Assembly: GCF_022899935.1 (NCBI RefSeq)
Contig: NZ_JALJCJ010000006.1
Coordinates: forward strand, 124,001 to 188,000
Length of the DNA: 64,000 nt
Direction: 5' to 3'
Source of the DNA: Shinella curvata
GTDB taxonomy: Bacteria; Pseudomonadota; Alphaproteobacteria; Rhizobiales; Rhizobiaceae
The position numbers and the translations under genes are program-made. This document shows positions 53,849-63,305 of the stretch, piece by piece (position 1 is the stretch's first letter; each line of letters starts with the position of its first letter). A model generated the notes under the pieces. That model did not search any database. It was not told the DNA's origin and saw nothing but the letters and a program-made list of their open reading frames with translations.

Positions 53849-54355
53849 TCACTTCCATTCGTAAGCCTTCGCCGAAGTATATGGACGCCGGGAAATGAAG
53901 GCCGCGGGGTTTTCCGACTTGGCGACATAGGCCGCGGCATCCGCCTCGTCGTTGAACCCTACGAAGACCATCAGCATGGAGCGTGCCGCCGGGTGCCCCT
54001 TCTTACGATAGGAGAAATTGACGGCGCAGTGCGGGTATTGCGTATCGAGCGCCTGCCCGCCCTCGCCCGTCAGGGCAATGAACTGGCCGAGCGCGAAAAA
54101 GCGGTCGATGGCGGCGAAGGCCGCGGCCTGCGAAATCTGGCGATTGGCATCGTCCGCACCCGGCCGGCCGTAATAGAGGCTGTCCGTCTGGCCCTTGCGG
54201 CGCTTCGTTTCGTAGACGACGAGACTGCCGGAAGCCGCCAGTTCCAGACGCACGTCGAAGGTCTGGAAGAGGTCGGGATTGCGGTCCAGCTCTGCAAACA
54301 GGGTGCGCAGCTCCGCGATAGCGTCGGCGTATAAAGAAACGGTCATCGGCTTCAT
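53849..54355 (-). CDS. Conserved-looking hypothetical protein
   Basis: A 168-residue soluble protein without signal peptide or membrane helix. Notable segments are FDVRLELAASGSLVVYETKRRKGQTDSLYYGRP, QAAAFAAIDRFFALGQF and RSMLMVFVGFNDEADAAAYV. I do not recognise a family. It lies on the strand opposite the PNPOx-like gene, 15 bases from its end, and in the same direction as the ABC operon start region. Confidence 0.6.
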   Translation of the reverse strand: MKPMTVSLYADAIAELRTLFAELDRNPDLFQTFDVRLELAASGSLVVYETKRRKGQTDSLYYGRPGADDANRQISQAAAFAAIDRFFALGQFIALTGEGGQALDTQYPHCAVNFSYRKKGHPAARSMLMVFVGFNDEADAAAYVAKSENPAAFISRRPYTSAKAYEWK

Positions 54356-54408
54356 CCGGTCAAAAAGTGCCGCCTGCCTAGCATGCAGGCCTCCGGCGGC
54401 AAACCGCT

Positions 54409-55170
54409 TTAAGCACTATCGCGCCGAAAACCCGCGCTCGCCGTGAGAAGGCCCCGCGTATAATCCTGCGTCACCCTGCGGGCGGCGAGGTCGCTGGAAG
54501 CGAGCTCTTCCACGGTGCGGCCGCTTTGCATGACCATCAGCCGGTCACACATATGCGTGACGACGGCGAGGTCGTGGCTGACCATGACGAAGGTGAGGTT
54601 GCGGGTGGCGCGCAGCTGTTCGAGCAGGTTTAGCACCTCCGCTTGCACCGAGGCATCGAGCGCCGACGTCGGTTCGTCGAGCAGCAGGATGGAGGGTTCG
54701 AGGATCAGCGCGCGGGCAATCGCCACGCGCTGGCGCTGGCCGCCGGACAACTGATGAGAGTATCGGAAGCGGAAACTCGCGGGCAGTCCCACCTCATCAA
54801 GCGCCCTTATGATGCGGCCTTCGGTACCAGTGAAACCATGGATCGCCAGCGGCTCCAGCAGCAGCCGATCCACCGTCTGGCGCGGATGCAGCGAGCCATA
54901 GGGGTCCTGAAAGACCATCTGAACCTTGCGGTAGAAAGCCTTGTCACGTTTGGCTCCGAGCTTTTGGCCATCGACGGTGATAGTGCCGGAGGAGACGGGC
55001 GCAAGGCCGGCAACGGCGCGCAACAGCGTCGACTTCCCCGAGCCGGATTCACCGACCAGCCCGAAGGATTCGCCCGGCGCGACCGTCAGGCTGACATCGT
55101 CGAGCGCCACGAAGTCGTCGTATTCGACGCTGAGGCCGTCGATGGCGAGAGCCGGCGTCATGTTCTCCAC
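54409..55170 (-). CDS. Peptide-type ABC importer ATPase (DppF-like)
   Basis: A 253-residue ATPase with Walker A GESGSGKST, Q-loop VFQDPYGSLHPRQTV, signature LSGGQRQRVAIARAL, Walker B LLLDEPTSALD and switch His in VSHDLAVV. The DPYGSLHPR sequence is typical of the Opp/Dpp family. It is the last gene of the operon and overlaps the partner ATPase by 13 bases. Substrates could be peptides, opines or nickel-type ligands. Confidence 0.92.
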   Translation of the reverse strand: MENMTPALAIDGLSVEYDDFVALDDVSLTVAPGESFGLVGESGSGKSTLLRAVAGLAPVSSGTITVDGQKLGAKRDKAFYRKVQMVFQDPYGSLHPRQTVDRLLLEPLAIHGFTGTEGRIIRALDEVGLPASFRFRYSHQLSGGQRQRVAIARALILEPSILLLDEPTSALDASVQAEVLNLLEQLRATRNLTFVMVSHDLAVVTHMCDRLMVMQSGRTVEELASSDLAARRVTQDYTRGLLTASAGFRRDSA

Positions 55171-55991
55171 TCCGGTTTGCGGTCGAGCACCGGCAACGGG
55201 TGCCGGTCCGCGCCGATCTGAGGCATGCAGTTGAGCAGGCCGCGCGTATAGGGATGCTGCGCCTCGGAGAGTTTTGCCGCCGGCAGCTCCTCGACGATGC
55301 GGCCGGCATACATGACGATGACGCGGTCGCAGAAGGACGACACGAGACGCAGGTCATGCGAGATGAAGATCAGCCCCATGCCGCGCTCGGCGACCAGCCG
55401 GTTGAGGATATCAAGCACGTCGAGCTGCACCGTCACGTCGAGCGCGGAGGTCGGCTCGTCGGCGATCAGCAGTTCGGGGCCGGCGATCAGCATCATGGCG
55501 ATCATCGCCCGCTGGCCCATGCCGCCGGAGACTTCGTGCGGGTAGAGATCGAAAACCCGTTCGGGATCGCGGATCTGCACGGCGGCAAGCATGTCGAGCG
55601 CGCGTTTGCGGGCATCGGCCTTGCCGACCGGCTCGTGGGCGCGCAGCGTCTCAACGATCTGCCGGCCGATGGTCATGACCGGGTTCAGGGAATATTTCGG
55701 ATCCTGCAGGATCATGGCGATACGCTTGCCGCGCAGCGCGCGCCGCTCAGCCTTTGAGGCCGTGAGAAGATCGATGCCGTTGAAGTCCAGCCGTTTGGCA
55801 TCGATGACGCCGTGGTCGGCGGTGAGGCCCATGATGGCACGGCCGGTCTGCGACTTGCCGGATCCGCTTTCGCCGACAATACCGAGCCGTTCGCGGCCGA
55901 GCGTGAAGGACACGCCGCGCACCGCTTCGATGACACCCGTGCGCGTCGGAAAGGTGACGCGCAGGTCTTCGACGTTGAGAAGCGCATTCAT
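55158..55991 (-). CDS. Peptide-type ABC importer ATPase (DppD-like)
   Basis: A 277-residue ATPase with Walker A GESGSGKSQ (Gln in place of the usual Thr/Ser at the last position, normal for DppD), Q-loop ILQDPKYSLNPVMTI, signature VSGGMGQRAMIAMML and Walker B LLIADEPTSALDVTVQ. The C-terminal about 40 residues (HPYTRGLLNCMPQIGADRHPL) match the Fe-S-associated extension of this family, but with only one Cys. It starts in an ATGA overlap with the permease gene. Confidence 0.92.
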   Translation of the reverse strand: MNALLNVEDLRVTFPTRTGVIEAVRGVSFTLGRERLGIVGESGSGKSQTGRAIMGLTADHGVIDAKRLDFNGIDLLTASKAERRALRGKRIAMILQDPKYSLNPVMTIGRQIVETLRAHEPVGKADARKRALDMLAAVQIRDPERVFDLYPHEVSGGMGQRAMIAMMLIAGPELLIADEPTSALDVTVQLDVLDILNRLVAERGMGLIFISHDLRLVSSFCDRVIVMYAGRIVEELPAAKLSEAQHPYTRGLLNCMPQIGADRHPLPVLDRKPEWRT

Positions 55992-56905
55992 TGGCCGCTC
56001 CCGCGCGGATCGAGCGCATCGCGCAGGCCGTCGCCGAGCAGGTTGAAGCCGAGGCTGACGATGAGGATGGCGACACCTGGAGCGGCGGCCACCCACCATT
56101 GATCGAGGATGAAGCGGCGGCCCGACGCGATCATCGCACCCCATTCCGGCAGCGGCGGCTGTGCGCCGAGCCCGAGGAAGCCGAGACCGGCCGCCGTAAG
56201 GATGATGCCCGCCATGTCGAGCGTCACGCGCACGATGAGCGAGGAAATGCAGAGCGGCATGATATGGCGCAGCACGATGCGCCAGGGCGATGCGCCCATC
56301 AGCTGCACCGCCTGAATGTAATCGGAATTGCGCACCGTCAGCGTCTCGGCGCGCGCGATACGCGCATAGGGCGGCCACGAGGTGATGGCGATGGCGATGA
56401 TGGCATTGCCGATGCCCGGCCCGAGCGCGGCGACGAAGGCGAGCGCCAGAACGAGCTTCGGGAAAGCGAGGAAGATATCGGTGATGCGCATCAGCACCGC
56501 GTCCACCCAGCCGCCCGCATAGCCGGCGACCGTGCCGACGAGGAGGCCGATAGGCGCGGCGATGACCGCGACCAAAAGCACGACCTGCAAGGTCAGCCGC
56601 GAACCGTAGATGAGGCGCGAGAGGATGTCGCGGCCCTGATCGTCCGTGCCGAGCCAATGCCCTGCTCCGGGCGCCAGCAGCCGCGCTTTCGCGAGATCGC
56701 CGATATAGGGCGAATGGGGTGCCAGCAGCGGCGCGAAAATCGCCAGGAAGACGAGGCCGAGAATGATGACAAGGCCGATGACGGCGAGCTTGTTGGCGGT
56801 AAACCGCCGCCAGGCAACATACGCACGGCCGAGTCTCGCCTGCAGGCGCGATTGCGGCCGGTCGGTCAGGAGCCATTCGCGGCGGGTCATGGTGGCCTCG
56901 CTCAT
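55988..56905 (-). CDS. Peptide-type ABC importer permease (DppC-like)
   Basis: A 305-residue permease with about six helices and the family marks ANKLAVIGLVII, HWLGTDDQGRDILSRLIYGSR and EAA-type loop VQLMGASPWRIVLRHIMPL. It forms the pore with the DppB-like protein. Its start overlaps the DppB-like stop by 4 bases. Confidence 0.93.
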   Translation of the reverse strand: MSEATMTRREWLLTDRPQSRLQARLGRAYVAWRRFTANKLAVIGLVIILGLVFLAIFAPLLAPHSPYIGDLAKARLLAPGAGHWLGTDDQGRDILSRLIYGSRLTLQVVLLVAVIAAPIGLLVGTVAGYAGGWVDAVLMRITDIFLAFPKLVLALAFVAALGPGIGNAIIAIAITSWPPYARIARAETLTVRNSDYIQAVQLMGASPWRIVLRHIMPLCISSLIVRVTLDMAGIILTAAGLGFLGLGAQPPLPEWGAMIASGRRFILDQWWVAAAPGVAILIVSLGFNLLGDGLRDALDPRGSGQ

Positions 56906-57969
56906 CGGGACCTCGTTCGGGGATCGAGCATGCGGTAGAGCACGTCGGAGAGCAGGTTGATGGCGATGAAGACGGAACCGATGACGATGGTGCCGCCGAG
57001 CACCGCGTTCATATCGGCGTTTTGCAGGGAATTGGTGATGTAGAGGCCAAGGCCCGGCCAGGCGAAGACGGTCTCCGTCAGCACCGAGCCTTCGAGCAGG
57101 CCGGCATAGGACAGCGCGATGACGGTCACCAGCGGCACCGCCGCATTGCGCAGCGCATGGCCCCAGATGATGCGGGTCTCCGACAGGCCCTTGGCGCGGG
57201 CGGCGACGATATATTCCTGGCCGAGTTCGTTCAGCATGAAGGAGCGCGTCATGCGGCTGATATAGGCGAGCGAGAAATAGCCGAGCAGCGAGGCCGGCAG
57301 GATGATGTGCGAGACGATATCCCGGAAGGCCGCCCAGTCGCGGTTGAGAATCGCGTCGAGCAGGAAGAAGCCGGTTACGGGCGTGAACGTATACTCAAAC
57401 ACTACGTCGATGCGGCCGGGGCCGGAAACCCAGCCGAGACGCGCATAGAACACGAGCAGCGCCAAGAGGCCGAGCCAGAAGATCGGTACCGAATAGCCGA
57501 CGAGGCCGATGATGCGAACCACCTGGTCGGTGAAACTGCCGCGCCGGACAGCGGCGAGCACGCCAAGCGGAACGCCGATCAGCGCGCCGATGATCGTGCC
57601 AACGCTGGCAAGTTCCATCGTCGCAGGAAAAACCCGACGGATATCGGTCATGACGGGATTGGTCGTCAGCACCGAGGTGCCGAAATCACCGCTGAGCACG
57701 CCTTTCATATAAAGCCAGAACTGCTGGTAATAGGGCAGATCCAGCCCCATCTCCAGCCGCACGCGCTCGACGACATGAGCAGGCGCCCGGTCGCCGACGA
57801 TCGCCAGCACCGGATCGATCGGCACCACGCGGCCGATGAAGAAGGTGACGGCGAGCAGGCCGAGATAGGTGGTGGCGACGACCACGAGGAAACCCGCCAC
57901 CGATTTCAGCCTCGCAAAGGCGCGCCGTTTGGCGCGCCTTGCAGACTTCTGACTTGCAACAGCGCTCAA
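56902..57969 (-). CDS. Peptide-type ABC importer permease (DppB-like)
   Basis: A 355-residue permease with GLDLPYYQQFWLYMKGVLSGDFGTS and EYIVAARAKGLSETRIIWGHALRNA as family marks. The start is a TTG at 57969 with AAGGAC upstream. About 30 basic residues precede the first helix, longer than usual for DppB. It follows the binding-protein gene by 17 bases. Confidence 0.92.
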   Translation of the reverse strand: MSAVASQKSARRAKRRAFARLKSVAGFLVVVATTYLGLLAVTFFIGRVVPIDPVLAIVGDRAPAHVVERVRLEMGLDLPYYQQFWLYMKGVLSGDFGTSVLTTNPVMTDIRRVFPATMELASVGTIIGALIGVPLGVLAAVRRGSFTDQVVRIIGLVGYSVPIFWLGLLALLVFYARLGWVSGPGRIDVVFEYTFTPVTGFFLLDAILNRDWAAFRDIVSHIILPASLLGYFSLAYISRMTRSFMLNELGQEYIVAARAKGLSETRIIWGHALRNAAVPLVTVIALSYAGLLEGSVLTETVFAWPGLGLYITNSLQNADMNAVLGGTIVIGSVFIAINLLSDVLYRMLDPRTRSR

Positions 57970-57986
57970 GGAGCTTGTCCTTCAGC

Positions 57987-59636
57987 TCACTGCTTGGTCA
58001 CGGAGGCAAGGAAATTCGTGTCCATGGAGGGACCGAGCTTGTAGTTCTTCACCGCGCCACGCAGGCCCGCCGCTTCGATCTGCTGGAAGATCATGACGAA
58101 GGGGCTGGTCTCCAGCGCTTCCTGCTGCAGCTTCTGGTACATTTCGGCGCGTTTGCCGTTGTCACGCTCCAGAAGGGCGGCCTTGGATTGCGCCGTCAGC
58201 TCCGGAATGTCCCAGGCATTGCGCCAGGCGAGCGTCTTGACCGACGCATCGTCGCCATTGTCCGGATTGGATGTGAAGGCTTCACCGTTGGAGTTCGGAT
58301 CCCAATAGTCCATGCCCCACTGGCCGATATACATATCGTGGTTGCGGGCGCGGTACTTGGTCAGCGTCTGCTTGCCGTCACCGGGAATGATCTCGATCTT
58401 CACGCCGGCCTGGCCGGCGGTCTGCTGGAAAGATTCGGCAATGCCCGTCACCGGCTGCGTGTTGCGCACGTCGAAGGTCACCGAGAAGCCGTCCTTCAGG
58501 CCGGCCTTTTCCAGCAGTTCCTTGGCCTTCGCCACGTCGAACTTGTAGGGGCTGGCCTCCAGCGCGCCGAGCACGCCCTTGGCCTGGTAGGTCTGGCGGA
58601 TTTCGCCGATGCCCTTGAGCAGGGTTGAGCCGATCGCGTCGTAGTCGACGAGATACTTGAAGGCCTCGCGCACCTCGGGCTTGGCGAGGTTGGCGTTCTT
58701 CTGGTTGAGGCTGATATAATAGACCGTGCCCTTCGGCGCGCTGGTCGTCGCCAGATCGGCGTTCTTGGAAACGGCGTCGAGATCGCCCGGCTCCAGATTG
58801 CGCGCGATGTCGACGTCGCCGGCTTCCAGCATCAGGCGCTGCGTGGCGCTTTCCTTGACGTGGCGGTAGATGACGCGGGCGAGCGCGGGCTTTTCGCCGT
58901 AGTAATTGTCGTTGCGCTCCAGCACGAGGATTTCGTTGGCGCGCCAGTCGCGGATCTTGAACGGCCCGGAGCCGGCATAGTTGGTCTTCAGCCAGCCATA
59001 GCCGAAATCGGTGTCGTATTTGTATTCGTCGCTCGGCGTCTTGGCCTCGGCATGCTCCATCACCAGCTTCTTGTCGATGACGGCACCGACGGTGGCTGTC
59101 AGGCAGTTCAGCACGAAGCTCGGCGCATAGGCCTTGTCCACGGTGAAGACGAAGGTGTTTTCGTCGGCGGCTTTGGCTTTTTCCGCGACATTGTCGCCCG
59201 TCAGGCCGAACTGGGTGAGGATGAAGGCGGGGCTCTTGTCGAGCTTGACGACGCGCTCGAAGGACCAGGCGACATCCTCGGCGGTGACCGGGTTGCCGGA
59301 AGCGAACTTGATGCCCGGCTTCAGCTTGAACGTATAGGTTAGGCCGTCGTCGGAGACGGTCCAGCTGTCGGCGATGCCGCCCTTGACCTTGGTCGTGTCG
59401 GCGATATCAAGACGCACCAGCATGTCATAGGCGTTGCCGATGAATTCGGCCGGCGACAGTTCGAAGGATTCGGCCGGGTCGAGCGTGATCGTATCGTCGA
59501 TCGCCCAAGCCTGGACGAGTGTGTCGGCCGGCGTTTCGGCGAAAGCCGGCGCCATGCCGCCCGAGACGAGCAGCAGCGAGAAGGCGGCACCAGCAAGCAG
59601 CGGACGCATGCGGCTCGAAATCGTTTCCCTGTTCAT
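57987..59636 (-). CDS. Peptide-type ABC importer substrate-binding protein
   Basis: A 549-residue SBP family 5 protein with a Sec signal (MRPLLAGAAFSLLLVSGG to AFAETP) and standard segments LAESWTV-like IADSWTVSDDGLTYTFKLKPGIKFASGNPVTAEDVAWSFERV (in parts), GSGPFKI and DMYIGQWGMDYWDPN. The ATG at 59636 follows GGGGAACGGAA; an 18-codon longer frame is possible. First gene of the five-gene import operon; the ligand may be a peptide or opine. Confidence 0.92.
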   Translation of the reverse strand: MNRETISSRMRPLLAGAAFSLLLVSGGMAPAFAETPADTLVQAWAIDDTITLDPAESFELSPAEFIGNAYDMLVRLDIADTTKVKGGIADSWTVSDDGLTYTFKLKPGIKFASGNPVTAEDVAWSFERVVKLDKSPAFILTQFGLTGDNVAEKAKAADENTFVFTVDKAYAPSFVLNCLTATVGAVIDKKLVMEHAEAKTPSDEYKYDTDFGYGWLKTNYAGSGPFKIRDWRANEILVLERNDNYYGEKPALARVIYRHVKESATQRLMLEAGDVDIARNLEPGDLDAVSKNADLATTSAPKGTVYYISLNQKNANLAKPEVREAFKYLVDYDAIGSTLLKGIGEIRQTYQAKGVLGALEASPYKFDVAKAKELLEKAGLKDGFSVTFDVRNTQPVTGIAESFQQTAGQAGVKIEIIPGDGKQTLTKYRARNHDMYIGQWGMDYWDPNSNGEAFTSNPDNGDDASVKTLAWRNAWDIPELTAQSKAALLERDNGKRAEMYQKLQQEALETSPFVMIFQQIEAAGLRGAVKNYKLGPSMDTNFLASVTKQ

Positions 59637-59858
59637 TTCCGTTCCCCGTTCGTTGACGATGACCTTCGGCATCCGATGTCCGGATGTCATTTTCGTAAGT
59701 CAATCATACTATTGACGGGAAAGACAACCCCTCTTTCTAGCCGTCCCCATCCATGAAAAACAGCCGTCCGAGCACCATGGATTTCACGGCAAAACGCCTT
59801 TACTCCTTCCATGGACCGGAGCCCTGCCGCGCCGGGCACAGGGAACGAGGGGAAACGC

Positions 59859-60233
59859 ATGCTTGTCGGAATAACGATCCTGCTGGTCTTTCAATTGATC
59901 GGCGAAGTGGCGGCCTACTTTCTCGGCGGCTTCGTGCCGGGTCCGGTGATCGGCATGGCGATGATCGCCGTGGTGCTGAAGCTGACGGGCGGCGTGAAGA
60001 CGCTCGAGCCGGCGCATCAACGGACCCTGGAGACGTCGCGGTCCATCCTCGCCAATCTCGGCATTCTCTTCGTGCCGGCCGGTGTGGGCATCATCCAGCA
60101 TCTCGATCTTATCCGCGACCGGGGTTTTGCGCTGCTCGCCATCGTGTTGCTGTCGACGGTGATCACGCTGACGGTGACCGTCTGGGTGTTCATCCTGGTG
60201 AAGCGCCTTTCGGGAGGCTATGCCGATGAATAG
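59859..60233 (+). CDS. lrgA: CidA/LrgA family membrane protein
   Basis: A 124-residue protein with four predicted helices and the LrgA marks IGEVAAYFLGGFVPGPVIGMAMI and LFVPAGVGIIQHLDLI. LrgA/LrgB pairs are holin-like proteins linked to metabolite efflux and cell lysis control. ATG at 59859 is preceded by GAGGGGAAA. It overlaps lrgB by 8 bases. Confidence 0.87.
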   Translation: MLVGITILLVFQLIGEVAAYFLGGFVPGPVIGMAMIAVVLKLTGGVKTLEPAHQRTLETSRSILANLGILFVPAGVGIIQHLDLIRDRGFALLAIVLLSTVITLTVTVWVFILVKRLSGGYADE

Positions 60234-60924
60234 TGCACTCTGGGTCTATCTCGCCACCTCCCCCCTGCTCTGGCTGACGGGGACGCTGGTCGTCTGGCTT
60301 GCCGCGACCGCCATTGCGAGCCTGCGTCCCGGCAATCCGCTGCTCAACCCGATCATGCTGACGATCGCCGTCATCGCCATCGTGCTCTGCCTCGCCGGCA
60401 TCGATTACAAGACCTATTTCGAAGGTGCGCAGTTCATCCATTTCCTGCTCGGGCCGGCCACCGTTGCGCTCGGCATTCCGCTTTACGAAAAGCTCTCGTT
60501 GGTGAAGAGCAACCTCGTGCCGATGCTGGCCGCCCTCATCGCCGGCAGCCTCACCGCGGTCGGCGCGACGGTGTTCTTCGCGCATCTCTTCGGTTTCTCC
60601 TCGTCCGTCGTCGCCTCGCTCGCGCCGAAATCCACCACGGCGGCCGTCGCCATGGCCATCTCCTCCGGCCTCAACGGCGACCCGGCACTGACTGCCGCCG
60701 TCGTCGTGCTCACCGGCATCTGCGGCGCCATCATCGTCACGCCGATGATGAATGCGATGCGCATCAAGGATTACAGCGCCCGCGGCTTCGCCGTCGGTCT
60801 TGCCTCGCATGGCATCGGCACGGCGCGCGCCTATTCCGTCGATCCGGTCGCGGGGCTGTTTTCCGGCATAGCCATGGGCCTCAATGCTGTCCTGACCTCG
60901 CTGATCGTGCACCTCTTCCTCTAG
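60226..60924 (+). CDS. lrgB: LrgB family membrane protein
   Basis: A 232-residue protein with about seven helices and the LrgB signature LAPKSTTAAVAMAISSGLNGDPALTA and GLASHGIGTARAY. It acts with LrgA, in some organisms as a pyruvate or glycolate exporter. ATG at 60226 is favoured by GGGAGG eight bases before; ATG at 60220 is also possible. Confidence 0.9.
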   Translation: MNSALWVYLATSPLLWLTGTLVVWLAATAIASLRPGNPLLNPIMLTIAVIAIVLCLAGIDYKTYFEGAQFIHFLLGPATVALGIPLYEKLSLVKSNLVPMLAALIAGSLTAVGATVFFAHLFGFSSSVVASLAPKSTTAAVAMAISSGLNGDPALTAAVVVLTGICGAIIVTPMMNAMRIKDYSARGFAVGLASHGIGTARAYSVDPVAGLFSGIAMGLNAVLTSLIVHLFL

Positions 60925-60977
60925 GTCCCGGTGGCGAAGGCGAATGCCCTGCGCGGTAGCCGCATGCTCTTCCCAAT

Positions 60978-61001
60978 CGTTATATTTCATGAGATATAAC
61001 G
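60978..61001 (+). promoter_or_regulatory. Mo-box (ModE-type operator) before the DUF2325 gene
   Basis: CGTTATAT, 8 bases, ATATAACG: a perfect 8-bp inverted repeat with the arm sequence and spacing of the E. coli ModE operator. It ends 15 bases before the ATG, overlapping the region where the promoter should lie, so binding would repress. Confidence 0.78.
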
Positions 61002-61016
61002 TTAAAAGGATACGCC

Positions 61017-62252
61017 ATGCCGACCCAGCCCCGTCTTCTGCCACCCGCCGCGTCTGTTTCGCTGCTTGTTCCGCCCGCCAGCCGTCAGGCGCAGGTCATC
61101 GGAGAGAAGACCGGGGCACAGCGTCTGAAGACCTGGGACATTCCCACGACCTTCCATTGCTCGATCATCGGCACCTGTCTGACGAACGGCGAACTGCGCC
61201 AGATCCTGCTCAAGGCCGGCCAGGAGGACGCGAAGACAGCGACCGATCACAGCCTGCATGGCCGCGGCGTGCGCCTTGCCGGTCAGCGCGACCAGGCGGC
61301 GAAACTGCTCAACAAGGCGCTCGACAAGCGCCATGAAGCCGCCATCAAGCGCATTCCCCGGCAGGCGGACGAGGCCGCACTCCGGTGCATCTGGCGCGAA
61401 AGCTTCGACCGTGGCGACATTGCCGGCCCCTACTGGGCGCTGATGAGCCACCCGGCCACGCCGCCCGCCCTCGTGCGCGACATTTTTGGCGAGGTGCACA
61501 TGCTCTCGCATCTCGTCGGCAGCGCCAGCCGCCTCGATATCGCCCGCCTCACCCAATTGGAAAAGGAATTGGGCATCGAGCGGGACAAGACTGCCCGGCA
61601 GGAAATGCGTCTGAAGGCCGCCGCCGAGGAGCGCATCGCCTTGCAGCAGCGTCTCCGCCAGATGGAAGAGCGCGCCGTCAACGCAGAAGCGCTGGCGGCC
61701 CATGCCCAGCGCCCCCGTAGTGAAGACATCGCCCTCCCCGGCCGTGCCGATACCGAGGATACGCGCGCCGGCCTGCTCGCCCGGCGCCTGAAAGAAACCG
61801 AGGACCGCTACGGCGCGCTGCAACGGGAACTCGAACAGTTGCAGGATCTGTCACACTCGATCCTGCGCGAGAACGAGACGCTCGAAGCCATCATCGCCGC
61901 CGAGGATGGTCACGGCGCCAAACACGTCATCCCCCAACAAAGCGGCCCCGTGCTCTATGTCGGCGGCCGGCGCAACCTGTTCGATCACCTCAGGGCCTGT
62001 GCGGAAAACCGGAATGTCGATCTCCTTCTGCATGACGGCGGCATGGAGGACAGCACGACGCTGCTGCCCGCCCTTGTCGGACAGGCGGCGACCATCCTTT
62101 TCCCGGTCGATCACATCAGCCACGCGGCCGTCGGCCTCGTGAAGCGCCTGTGCCGCGAGCAGGGAAAATCCTATCTCCCCCTGCGCTCGGCCGGCCTTGC
62201 AAGCTTCCTCGCGGCCATATCCGGCGCGGGCGGCGCCTATGGCCGCCTTTAG
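61017..62252 (+). CDS. DUF2325 protein with central coiled coil
   Basis: A 411-residue soluble protein. The N-terminal part (to about 170) is helical (FHCSIIGTCLTNGELRQIL), residues about 175-300 form a coiled coil (KTARQEMRLKAAAEERIALQQRLRQMEER, shown by the heptads), and the C-terminal about 100 residues are a DUF2325 domain (VLYVGGRRNLFDHLRACAE, LLHDGGMEDSTTLLP). DUF2325 has no firm function. AAGGA precedes the ATG. The upstream Mo-box links it to molybdenum state. Confidence 0.8.
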   Translation: MPTQPRLLPPAASVSLLVPPASRQAQVIGEKTGAQRLKTWDIPTTFHCSIIGTCLTNGELRQILLKAGQEDAKTATDHSLHGRGVRLAGQRDQAAKLLNKALDKRHEAAIKRIPRQADEAALRCIWRESFDRGDIAGPYWALMSHPATPPALVRDIFGEVHMLSHLVGSASRLDIARLTQLEKELGIERDKTARQEMRLKAAAEERIALQQRLRQMEERAVNAEALAAHAQRPRSEDIALPGRADTEDTRAGLLARRLKETEDRYGALQRELEQLQDLSHSILRENETLEAIIAAEDGHGAKHVIPQQSGPVLYVGGRRNLFDHLRACAENRNVDLLLHDGGMEDSTTLLPALVGQAATILFPVDHISHAAVGLVKRLCREQGKSYLPLRSAGLASFLAAISGAGGAYGRL

Positions 62253-62338
62253 CGAAGAGCCGGCTTGATCTTCGGCCGCTTTGCTGACAGGAGCCGGGAG
62301 GTGCGGACGATCGGGTCGGCACCATCAGGAGGCCGATG

Positions 62339-62818
62339 ATGCATTCCACGCCCCAGAACCATGCCCACCCGCTCGGCTTCCTCATAGCCTTCGGCACCGG
62401 CGGCCTGCTGGCGCTGATGGTGCAGTTCAACGGTGCGCTCGCCCAGTACGGCAATTCGCTGTTTTCCTCCTGGACCGCCCATGCGACGGGAACGGTCGCC
62501 GCGCTGCTGTTTCTCCTCGTGCTGCCCCGTCGCCCAAAGCCTTTCGAGCCGCGGCCGCCCGCGCCGCTCTGGGCCTATCTCGGCGGGGTCTCGGGTGCGG
62601 CAACAGTCATGCTCTCCTCCATGGCCGTCAACTCGCCCGCCGGCCTACCCGGCACGCTTGCGCTCGGGCTTGCCGGCCAGCTGCTCTTCGGCCTGATCGC
62701 CGATGGCTGGGGCCTGTTCGGTCTGCCGCGGCGGCGCATTTCTCTCCGTGATTTCGCAGCGCTCGCCCTCGTTCTGGCCGGCAGTCTGCTCATCCTTCTT
62801 GCCGGGAACCTCGCCTGA
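62339..62818 (+). CDS. YdcZ/DUF606-type small multidrug-like transporter subunit
   Basis: A 159-residue protein with five predicted helices and the DUF606 pattern LLALMVQFNGALAQYGNSLFSSWTAHATGT. This half-size family resembles small DMT exporters and is thought to work as pairs. AGGAGG precedes; ATG at 62339 has better spacing than the ATG at 62336. It overlaps the next gene by one base. Confidence 0.82.
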   Translation: MHSTPQNHAHPLGFLIAFGTGGLLALMVQFNGALAQYGNSLFSSWTAHATGTVAALLFLLVLPRRPKPFEPRPPAPLWAYLGGVSGAATVMLSSMAVNSPAGLPGTLALGLAGQLLFGLIADGWGLFGLPRRRISLRDFAALALVLAGSLLILLAGNLA

Positions 62819-63246
62819 TGAGCCCGTTCATCCTGATCGCCTGCGCCGCTGGCCTTTTCGTCGGTCTCAGCCGCCAGCTCAATGGCCGGCTCAGCCTTTC
62901 GACTTCCCCGCTGATCGCCTCCTTCTGGAACCACCTGGTCGGTTTCGCCGCCCTCACCGTGCTTGGACTGGTCGTCGGCGACCTGTGGCCAGCAAGTGCG
63001 GCAGATGCACCGTGGTACGCCTATATCGGCGGCCCGATCGGCGTCGTCTTCGTGGCACTCAGCAGCTGGCTCGTCGCGCGCATCGGCGCCGTAAACACCG
63101 CCCTCCTCATCATCGGCGGGCAGATGGTCTGCGGCCTTGCGATCGACCTTCTGCAATCGGGAAAACTGTCGCTCTGGCTTTCGAGCCTCGGGGTCGTGCT
63201 CATCATGGCCGGCATGCTGGTCGCGCAGCGCCGGCCGCGCGGCTAA
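62818..63246 (+). CDS. YdcZ/DUF606-type small transporter subunit, partner
   Basis: A 142-residue protein with five predicted helices and FVGLSRQLNGRLSLSTSPLIASFWNHLVGF, the same family as the gene before it. The TGATG junction shows that both are made together, consistent with an antiparallel heterodimer. Transport substrate unknown. Confidence 0.84.
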   Translation: MSPFILIACAAGLFVGLSRQLNGRLSLSTSPLIASFWNHLVGFAALTVLGLVVGDLWPASAADAPWYAYIGGPIGVVFVALSSWLVARIGAVNTALLIIGGQMVCGLAIDLLQSGKLSLWLSSLGVVLIMAGMLVAQRRPRG

Positions 63247-63305
63247 CGCCCCGAACGTCGCCGCGCCACGCGCGTTGGAGACCGCAAAAACCATCACGCC
63301 CCGTG

